Positions 57,884-64,000 of a stretch of 64,000 nucleotides of DNA are shown here, piece by piece. The stretch is taken from contig JADJCM010000001.1 in the NCBI GenBank assembly GCA_016703225.1, forward strand, positions 1,054,001 through 1,118,000. The letters are read 5' to 3'. How positions within the stretch are numbered: position 1 is the first letter of the stretch; the number at the start of each line of letters is the position of its first letter. The DNA is from Lysobacterales bacterium (GTDB lineage Bacteria; Pseudomonadota; Gammaproteobacteria; Xanthomonadales; Ahniellaceae). The notes beneath the pieces are model-generated. The model was given only the letters and a program-made list of their open reading frames with translations. It was not told the DNA's origin and ran no database searches. The position numbers were made by a program, and so were the translations under genes.

Positions 57884-58222
57884 ATGGAACCGACCCGCGC
57901 TCGCACGCGCTTCCCGTTCGCAACCTCCGACGCAGCCCGCGGCGCAATCATCGCGTTGATCGCACTACTCCTCGCCTGGCTGCCGCAGGTTCCGAACGCG
58001 CCGATTGCATCACCGACCCTGCTGCTCATCCTCGGCCTGGCGCTGCAGGCCTGCGGGCTTGCGGCGCGCTTTGTGCTGCGCTGGCTCGAACGCAACCGCG
58101 ACCTCGACGGTCTGTTGCCGGTCGCCGCCCACGTCGGCGCCTTCGCCCGCGACGGCCTCACCGTTCTGCTCGTCGCGCTCGCGCTGTTCCAGGGCATCGG
58201 TGCGCGCGTCGCCGCGGTGTGA
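57884..58222 (+). CDS. Small membrane protein
   Basis: 112 residues with three hydrophobic stretches (AAIIALIALLLAWL region, LLLILGLALQACGLAARFVL and LTVLLVALALFQGI). It follows the DUF3014 gene by 9 bases on the same strand and is probably co-transcribed. No family was recognised. Confidence 0.65.
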   Translation: MEPTRARTRFPFATSDAARGAIIALIALLLAWLPQVPNAPIASPTLLLILGLALQACGLAARFVLRWLERNRDLDGLLPVAAHVGAFARDGLTVLLVALALFQGIGARVAAV

Positions 58223-58314
58223 GCTTTTCGCCGTGGCGTTCCGACCCGCAAGAGATGAACCGGTCCAGGCGCCGAGCGTCTCTCCGACCCGAAGCCGCGC
58301 GCTGGGCTACGTCC

Positions 58315-59325
58315 TTAGCGCCACGCGAAATCGACCACGATCGGCCGGTGTGGCGACAAGGAACGCGACAGCTCCGCTGGCAGTTGCAGGGCCTGCTGCT
58401 CGGCGGGCGTGAGGTCTTCGCTGTCGAACACCTGCGACTGCAGTACCCGCAGCGGGCTGGAATGCAGCAGGAAATCGATCTGCTTCGACGGGAACGGCGT
58501 GCCGCGTCCGTCCCAGGTCCAATCGAGGCGGTCGCTGCCACGATGCAGCGGCGTCGGGTGGTCGAGCGTGGTGTCGGCGCGTGCGCCGCGTTCGAGGATC
58601 TGCACCGGCGCCTGCCCGTGCACGGCATTGAAATCGCCGCCGACCAGGATCGCATCGAACCTTGAGCCTGCGGCCACCGTGTCGATGGCGTTGCGGATGG
58701 CCTGCGCCTCGAAACGGCGACGGTCTTCCGCGGCGCTGTCGGGGCTGTCGCCGCAGCATTCGAGATCGAGGCCGACCACGAGCACGCGCCGACCCTGCCA
58801 GGTGACGACGCCGCCGACCGCCGCGACTCCGGCGTCGAGCGAATCGCGTACGCGGGCGCGCTTGCGCTCCGGAATGTTCGCCATCCAGGCGTCGAAATGC
58901 TCGCGCGGATACGGCAACTGGTCGAACACGTCGACCCGCGCCAGCGGCGCCCGCGCCGACACCGACGCGCGCTGATTGGCACCGCCGCCGCTGCCATACA
59001 GCGCCTGCCATGGAGCCGCCGCCACCGGCAGGGCGTTGACGATCTGTTCGCCGCTGACGCCGGCCGGCATCTCGTCGAGGATCAACACGTCGGCATCCAC
59101 CGCCCGCAACACGCGCTGGAAGCCCTCGTTGCGGTGGAAGAACTCGCGGTCGACATTCCACACCAGCACGCGCAGGTCGGCGTCGGGATGGCGAGGCAGC
59201 CGCTCCGCCTCGCCGGTACTGCGCGTGGTATGCGTGCAACCGAGCACGCATAGCAGCAGCGACAACACAGCCGTAGCAACGACGCGGCGCCATGCCGCCG
59301 TACCACCTGCCGCCCTGCTGTCCAT
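58315..59325 (-). CDS. Endonuclease/exonuclease/phosphatase-family lipoprotein
   Basis: 336 residues. The lipobox in LLLCVLGC places the acylated Cys near residue 30. EEP-fold motifs are LRVLVWNVDREFF, DVLILDEMPAG, GRRVLVVGLDLEC, ILVGGDFNAVHG and a C-terminal SPHRPIVVDF in place of the usual SDH. It is anchored outside the cytoplasm; the substrate may be a phosphodiester or phospholipid head group. Upstream in-frame starts at 59340 and 59403 are possible, but the signal is best from 59325. Confidence 0.82.
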   Translation of the reverse strand: MDSRAAGGTAAWRRVVATAVLSLLLCVLGCTHTTRSTGEAERLPRHPDADLRVLVWNVDREFFHRNEGFQRVLRAVDADVLILDEMPAGVSGEQIVNALPVAAAPWQALYGSGGGANQRASVSARAPLARVDVFDQLPYPREHFDAWMANIPERKRARVRDSLDAGVAAVGGVVTWQGRRVLVVGLDLECCGDSPDSAAEDRRRFEAQAIRNAIDTVAAGSRFDAILVGGDFNAVHGQAPVQILERGARADTTLDHPTPLHRGSDRLDWTWDGRGTPFPSKQIDFLLHSSPLRVLQSQVFDSEDLTPAEQQALQLPAELSRSLSPHRPIVVDFAWR

Positions 59326-59532
59326 TCCTTCACTGCGCATGCGCATCCATCCCCGCCACACAAGCCACGAAGTGAATGTCAGAACGGCAGCGACCGCAAG
59401 CAAAAAAGCAACCGAGTGGCGTCGAGCGATGGACCGTCGAAGCGCCCGTTGCCCCGTGCGACCGAGGAGCCGGGCGCTGCCATCTGCACACTCGCGAACC
59501 TGGCACCGCAGACGGTCGAAGCGGGTCTGACC

Positions 59533-60381
59533 TCAATCCGCCAACCTCGCCACCACCAGATCGAGCAGTGCGCGCAGGCGGGGGAGGCGGCGGAGGTCGC
59601 GGTGGTAGCCGAGCCAGGTGTCGCGGCCCGGGGGTTCGGTGCCGAGGTCGAGGCGTTCGAGGGCGGGGTGGGCGTCGCCGAGCGGGACGGGCAACACGGC
59701 AAGGCCGACGCCGAGCGCGCACATCTGCGCCTGCACGTCGCGGCTGTTGCTGCGGAAGACGGTGCGCGCTTTCGGCAGTGCGGTCTGCAGCCAGGAGTCG
59801 TCGGGCGTGCCGGTGAATCCGGCGTCGAGTGCGATCAGTGCGCAACCCCGACCGCCGGCGCGCGGCGGCTTGCCACCGCGGCGCTGGTAGACGCCGTAGC
59901 GCATGTGCAGCAGCTTGCGCGACACGACATCGGCATCATCGAACGGACGGATGCGGAAGGCGAGATCGGCTTCGCGCCGCGACAGGTTCAGCAACCGCGC
60001 ATCGCTGATCAGTTCCACTTGCACCTGCGGATGGCGGCGTGCGAACTCGGCCAGTACCGGCGTCAGCACATGGGTCGCGAACCAGTCGGACGCGGTGATG
60101 CGCAGCAGGCCGTCGAGCTGCTGCGCCTGCGCAGCCAGGCGCCGCTCGATCGCCAGCGCCTCTTCCTCCATGCGCTCGGCGTGACCGAGCAGGGTCGTGC
60201 CCTCGTCGGTCAGCACGAAACCTGCGGTGGTGCGCTGGAACAGCGCCTGCCCGAGCGCCGCCTCGAGTGCACGCAGGCGTCGTCCCATCGTCGGCTGGGT
60301 CGAGCCCAGACTGCGCGCCGCCGCGCCGAGCGTGCCGCTGCGTGCGATCGCCAGGAACAGGCGCAGGTCACTCCATTCCAT
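59533..60381 (-). CDS. LysR-family transcriptional regulator
   Basis: 282 residues. The winged HTH is LRLFLAIARSGTLGAAARSL then STQPTMGRRLRALE, followed by the LysR substrate-binding domain (LLRITASDWFATHVLTPVLA). The effector is unknown. It is divergent from the CPBP gene; a CATGC-N6-GCATG dyad lies between them. Confidence 0.93.
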   Translation of the reverse strand: MEWSDLRLFLAIARSGTLGAAARSLGSTQPTMGRRLRALEAALGQALFQRTTAGFVLTDEGTTLLGHAERMEEEALAIERRLAAQAQQLDGLLRITASDWFATHVLTPVLAEFARRHPQVQVELISDARLLNLSRREADLAFRIRPFDDADVVSRKLLHMRYGVYQRRGGKPPRAGGRGCALIALDAGFTGTPDDSWLQTALPKARTVFRSNSRDVQAQMCALGVGLAVLPVPLGDAHPALERLDLGTEPPGRDTWLGYHRDLRRLPRLRALLDLVVARLAD

Positions 60382-60408
60382 CCTTCAGTCTCCGCGCGCG
60401 ACGAACGT

Positions 60409-60424
60409 CATGCACATACGCATG
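60409..60424. promoter_or_regulatory. Possible LysR-regulator binding dyad
   Basis: CATGC-ACATAC-GCATG lies 28 bases upstream of the LysR start in the 112-base divergent region. LysR boxes are often such T-N11-A-like dyads, but the match is short. Confidence 0.35.
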
Positions 60425-60493
60425 GACGATATACGAAACGTTGGCTAGCCATGCACAGGTGAGCGATCTATCGTCGCCGCGGCTCGTCCCCCC

Positions 60494-61456
60494 ATGGCCA
60501 CCCCGGAGCGTCCCTTGCTCGAGTTCCAACGCGCGAAAGCCGTGTTGCTGAAGTTGCTGGTCGCGTTTGCCCTCCTGTTCGGCGCGGTGCAGGGCTTCCG
60601 TCTGCTGCTGTTGCCGGCCCTGCAAACCCTGTTCACCGCCGACGCGGCGTTGACCAGCGTGATCCGCCGCTGCGGCATCTTGCTGTGCGCGTTGTTCGCG
60701 TACTGGATCTACGTGCGCGGGTTCGAAAAGCGCCCGGTGCGCGAACTGTGCCCGGCGCCGCGCGCGATCACCGCCGGCGCGCTGGCCGGAGCGCTGTCGA
60801 TCGCGCTGTGCATGCTCGTGCTGTTCGCGCTGGGTGCCTATGTGGCGACTGCCGATCGCGGCTGGCAGGGTGGACTGGCGGGTGTTGCGGCGCTGATCCT
60901 GATCGCGGCCCTGCTTGAGGAGATCGCGTATCGCGGCCTGTTGTTCGGCATCCTCGAACGCGCTTGGGGCACCCTGCCGGCAATGTGGTTGCAGTCGCTG
61001 GTGTTCTCCGCGATGCACCTCGCGAATGCCGAGGATCGCGCGAGCACCGTCGAACTGCTCACCACCGCGGTCTCCGGCGTCCTGCTCGGCGCCCTGTGGA
61101 CGATGGTCTACGTGTACACGCGCAACCTGTGGGTGGTCACCGCCCACCACGCCGCATGGAACTTCACCATCATCCTCGCCGGCGTGCCGCTCTCCGGCCT
61201 CGAGGACTGGCGCCAGCTGGCACCACTTGCCAGCGAATATCGCGGATCACACTGGCTGACCGGTGGCGTGTTCGGACCGGAGGACTCGTTGCTCACCATG
61301 ACGCTGGTGGCGGCCTGCGTGATCGCGATGGTGCGCGCTGGCGCGCAATCAGCAACCATCGAAAACGGGGTCAGCGTCATTTTTCCGCGCGGGCGATGGG
61401 TCGAGAGCCCCGGCAAGAATCCACGCGGACCCGCATCTCCTGGAAATGCACTCTGA
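60494..61456 (+). CDS. CPBP (Abi/CAAX-like) intramembrane protease
   Basis: 320 residues with about eight hydrophobic helices. The catalytic motif EEIAYRGLLFGIL (EExxxR) is followed by FSAMHLAN and a HHAAWNF motif, matching the glutamate metalloprotease CPBP family. Targets are unknown. The last 31 residues or so, from ENGVSVIF on, are encoded by the 106-bp inverted-repeat element, which also supplies the TGA stop, so the C-terminus is not native. Confidence 0.88.
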   Translation: MATPERPLLEFQRAKAVLLKLLVAFALLFGAVQGFRLLLLPALQTLFTADAALTSVIRRCGILLCALFAYWIYVRGFEKRPVRELCPAPRAITAGALAGALSIALCMLVLFALGAYVATADRGWQGGLAGVAALILIAALLEEIAYRGLLFGILERAWGTLPAMWLQSLVFSAMHLANAEDRASTVELLTTAVSGVLLGALWTMVYVYTRNLWVVTAHHAAWNFTIILAGVPLSGLEDWRQLAPLASEYRGSHWLTGGVFGPEDSLLTMTLVAACVIAMVRAGAQSATIENGVSVIFPRGRWVESPGKNPRGPASPGNAL

Positions 61457-61466
61457 CCCCGTTTTC
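61361..61466. repeat. 106-bp inverted-repeat element (MITE-like)
   Basis: GAAAACGGGGTCAG at 61361-61374 and its exact complement CTGACCCCGTTTTC at 61453-61466; matching continues imperfectly inwards (CGTCATTTTTCC against AGTGCATTTCCA). It fills almost the whole space between two convergent genes and contributes to both ends. Similar GGGGTCAG-tipped repeats are known around REP-like and transposase loci in this lineage (from memory, not checked). Confidence 0.75.
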
Positions 61467-62341
61467 TAGCGGGCGAGCAGCAGGTCGAGTTCCTGTTCGC
61501 TTTCGCGCGCGAGGAAGGCGCGCAGTTCGTCGGGGCCGAAGCGGCGCAGTCCGCGCTTGATCGAGTGGCAGTGCGGGAAGCGCGTGACGATGTTGAGGAA
61601 GCGCTCACGCGCGGCGGTTTCGAGCGGCACGCTGCGCACTTCGATCAAGGCCGCGTCGACGCGCTCCCACAGCGCGTCCGGCAAGGCGTTGACGATGCGG
61701 ATGTCGTGACCCTGGGTGTCGGACTTCCAGACCAGGCGCACGTCTGCCGGCAGCGCGGCGAGCAACTCCTCGCCGAAGCGGCGCCCATCGATCAGACGCA
61801 CGAGTCGTCGTTGCAGATCGCCTTGCGCACGCAGCCTCGCGCCGGGTGCGAGCGAGATGTCGCCGGCATTGCGCGCACCGCGGAACAGCTCGGCCTCGCC
61901 GTCGGCATCGGACAACGCGGCTTCGTGCGTGCGCACGCCGGCGAACGGCGCCAGGTTGTGCGCGAGCAGTGCGTAGTTGTGCGGATCGGGCTCGAAGCAA
62001 TCGGCGCCGACGAAGGGTGCGGCGGGCGCGGCGAGCAGTTGCCGGCTGACCAGGCCCGCGTTCGCGCCGACGTCGATCAGGTGGTAGCGCTGTCCGGGCG
62101 CGAGGCGCGCGCGCAGCAACGCGCAGTGCTCGTCGTGCCAGTGGCCGAAGGCGAGCGTGCGCGGGCCGATCACCTGGTCCATTGCCAGTTTCACCGTGCT
62201 GTCGCCATGGTGCAGCGGCGAGCCCTGCGGCGGCAGCCAGCTCAGTTCGCGGATGTCCGCCTGCGCGAGCAGCGCGCGAATCAGACTGCGCCGGCGGCGC
62301 GCGGCGAGGCCGCCGAGCAGCTTCGACCAGGCGATGCTCAT
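61466..62341 (-). CDS. FkbM-family methyltransferase
   Basis: 291 residues. The SAM site is YHLIDVGANAGLVSRQLL, with CFEPDPHNYALLAHNLA and the C-terminal LVWKSDTQGHDIRIV, characteristic of FkbM methyltransferases acting on sugars or polyketides. The substrate is unknown. The stop TAG overlaps the tip of the 106-bp repeat. The start overlaps the stop of the amidohydrolase gene by 4 bases. Confidence 0.9.
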   Translation of the reverse strand: MSIAWSKLLGGLAARRRRSLIRALLAQADIRELSWLPPQGSPLHHGDSTVKLAMDQVIGPRTLAFGHWHDEHCALLRARLAPGQRYHLIDVGANAGLVSRQLLAAPAAPFVGADCFEPDPHNYALLAHNLAPFAGVRTHEAALSDADGEAELFRGARNAGDISLAPGARLRAQGDLQRRLVRLIDGRRFGEELLAALPADVRLVWKSDTQGHDIRIVNALPDALWERVDAALIEVRSVPLETAARERFLNIVTRFPHCHSIKRGLRRFGPDELRAFLARESEQELDLLLAR

Positions 62342-64000
62342 GGTGCAGTCCGCAGGTACACGCGCTCGCCGCCGAGCCAGGTCTGCAGAACGCGGGTGCG
62401 AAGGATCAGCGCTGCCGGCACGCGCATCAGGTCCTGGTCGAGCACGACGAAGTCGGCGCGCTTGCCGGCTTCGAGCGAGCCGACTTCGTGTTCCATGAAC
62501 GCGGCCTGCGCCGGCCAGATCGTCATCGACCGCAAGGCCTCCTCGCGACTCATGCGCTGCTCCGGATGCCAGCCGCCCGCAGGCCAGTCCTTCGCGTCCT
62601 GGCGCGAGACCGCGGCATGGAACGAGATCAGCGGATCGGGCAGTTCGACCGGCAGGTCGGAGCCGTTCGGGATGATCACGCCGCTGTCGAGCAGCGAGCG
62701 CCAGGCATAGGCACCGAGTTCGCGCGCCGGCCCGATGCGCGCCCCGGCCCAGTACATGTCGCTGGTCTGGTGGCTGGCCTGCATGCTCGGGATCACGCCG
62801 AGCTCGGCGAAGCGGGCGAGGTCGTCCGGGTGCAGAATCTGTGCGTGCTCGATGCGGAAGCGGTGGTCGGCGACCGGCACCGCGTCGAGGGCGGCGGCGA
62901 GTTCGTCGAGCACGACGCGGTTGGCGCGATCACCGATGGCATGGGTGTTGACCTGGAAGCCGGCCGCAAGCGCCTTTGCCGCCACTGCGCGCACGCGTCC
63001 CGGCGGCAGCGTCGCCAGGCCCGAATGGCCCGGCGCATCGGCATAGGGTTCGAGCAGCCAGGCGCCGCGCGAGCCGAGCGCACCGTCGGCCGAGAGCTTG
63101 ATCGAGCGCAGCCACAGGCGACCGTCGTGCAGGCCGTTCTGCGCGCCGCGCGCGATCGCCCAGTCGATGTCGGCATCGCTGCCCGCAACCATCACGTAGT
63201 TGCGCAGACCGAAGCGCTGCTCGCGCGCCAGCGCCTCGTACACGGCGATGACTTCGCGCGAGACGCCGGCATCGTGGATGCCGGTGAGGCCATAGCGCTG
63301 CAGCTCGGCGATGGCGCGCAGCACGGCATCGCGCAGCTCCGCTCCGCTCGCTGCCGGCATCACTTTTGCAACCAGGTCGATGGCGTTGTCGACCAGCACG
63401 CCGCTCGGCTCGCCCGGCGCGTCATGCTCGATGCGGCCGCCGTCGGGGTCGGGCGTGTCGCGGCGGATGCCGGCGGCGCTGAGGGCCGCGGCATTGACCA
63501 GCACCGCATGACCATCGACGCGCTCCAGCATCACCGGGTGCGCCGGCAGTGCCGCGCTCAGCGCGGCATGGTCGGGAAAGCGCGTGTCAGCCCAGTCGTT
63601 CTGGTCCCAGCCGCGACCGACGATCCAGCGCCCCGCGGGCGTGCTGCGGGCGCGCTCGCGCACGCGTTCGATCACCGCCTCGTAGGACGTGGTGCCGCGC
63701 AGATCGACGGTCTGCAGACTCTGGCCCAGGCTGAGCAGGTGCGCATGCGCGTCGATCATTCCGGGGATCACGCTGGCACCGTCGAGATCGAGCAGGCGCG
63801 TGCGTGGTCCACGCAGGCTCAGCGCCTCGCGCTCGCTGCCGACGAACACGATGCGCCCGGCGCGCACCGCCATCGCACGCGCCAGTGGCCGCCGCGCATC
63901 GACCGTGTGGATACGCGCGTCGTGCACGATCAGGTCGGCGGGTGGCGTCGCGGCCTGGGCGCTGGCGAGCAGACAGAAGCAGAGCAGCAGCGGTCGCAGC
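62338..64000 (-). CDS. Amidohydrolase (YtcJ-like), exported; 5' end off the right edge
   Basis: About 553 residues are visible. The first (LRPLLLCFCLLASAQAATPP) are the end of a signal peptide, so the true start lies beyond base 64000; a GTG at 63927 is only an internal codon. The metal-dependent hydrolase core is GMIDAHAHLLSLG, then the GRGWDQNDW, HAIGDRANRVVLDE and ASHQTSDMY regions, with the C-terminal EVGSLEAGKRADFVVLD, matching YtcJ-type amidohydrolase family 3. The natural substrate is unknown. It is co-transcribed with the FkbM gene (4-base overlap). Confidence 0.9.
   Translation of the reverse strand, partial: LRPLLLCFCLLASAQAATPPADLIVHDARIHTVDARRPLARAMAVRAGRIVFVGSEREALSLRGPRTRLLDLDGASVIPGMIDAHAHLLSLGQSLQTVDLRGTTSYEAVIERVRERARSTPAGRWIVGRGWDQNDWADTRFPDHAALSAALPAHPVMLERVDGHAVLVNAAALSAAGIRRDTPDPDGGRIEHDAPGEPSGVLVDNAIDLVAKVMPAASGAELRDAVLRAIAELQRYGLTGIHDAGVSREVIAVYEALAREQRFGLRNYVMVAGSDADIDWAIARGAQNGLHDGRLWLRSIKLSADGALGSRGAWLLEPYADAPGHSGLATLPPGRVRAVAAKALAAGFQVNTHAIGDRANRVVLDELAAALDAVPVADHRFRIEHAQILHPDDLARFAELGVIPSMQASHQTSDMYWAGARIGPARELGAYAWRSLLDSGVIIPNGSDLPVELPDPLISFHAAVSRQDAKDWPAGGWHPEQRMSREEALRSMTIWPAQAAFMEHEVGSLEAGKRADFVVLDQDLMRVPAALILRTRVLQTWLGGERVYLRTAP

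Overview
The window is G+C-rich chromosomal DNA from a gammaproteobacterium, most likely of the Lysobacterales (Xanthomonadales) type. Supporting signs are a lysyl-endopeptidase-like secreted protease, an IPTL-CTERM surface protein, a REP-associated tyrosine transposase (RAYT) with matching REP palindromes, and many four-base gene overlaps. The lineage is inferred from gene content; no rRNA or tRNA was recognised.

Layout. Bases 1-8000 are a mostly chromosomal stretch: a secreted protease cut by the left edge, a Ycf46-like AAA+ ATPase, an ABC-F ATPase, a GNAT acetyltransferase with a small partner (toxin-antitoxin-like), an AlkB alkane hydroxylase and an unknown protein. Bases 8000-14500 are a mobile hot spot: an IS1111-group IS110 element with terminal inverted repeats and a candidate bridge RNA, a group IIC intron seated in a palindromic repeat, and a RAYT among REP copies. 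This hot spot separates a trimethylamine-dehydrogenase-family flavoenzyme (9425-11500) from frmA (14537) and fghA (17928). Together these could turn N-methylamines into formaldehyde and then formate through glutathione.

Bases 18900-27200 are accessory. A three-gene operon encodes a four-helix membrane protein, a patatin-like phospholipase with internal membrane helices, and a muramidase / papain-like protease / alpha-beta hydrolase fusion. The fusion gene is cut and joined to a frameshifted 3' remnant of a type I restriction gene (hsdR). A facing operon encodes a lipoprotein and an exported PLC/HET-C-like protein. This is the best candidate for an undescribed system.

Bases 27400-64000 are mostly ordinary: glycerol kinase, DUF1801 and nitroreductase proteins, a TPR membrane sensor with a decayed histidine-kinase core, a SWIM-SNF2 helicase, folE, hipBA with clear operators followed by recQ from a TTG start, a von Willebrand A (VWA) domain protein, a Fic protein next to a long palindrome, an indolepyruvate:ferredoxin oxidoreductase, an orphan ParA, an MFS pump, a LytS/LytTR pair, hydrolases, an IPTL-CTERM protein, a CASTOR/POLLUX-like channel, a LysR regulator, a CPBP protease, a FkbM methyltransferase and an amidohydrolase cut by the right edge.

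A recurring theme is small palindromic repeats that end genes. RAYT, the GIY-YIG gene and recQ all stop at the TAG inside the REP head ATGTAGGTC, and a 106-bp inverted-repeat element overlaps the stop codons of the two genes converging on it.
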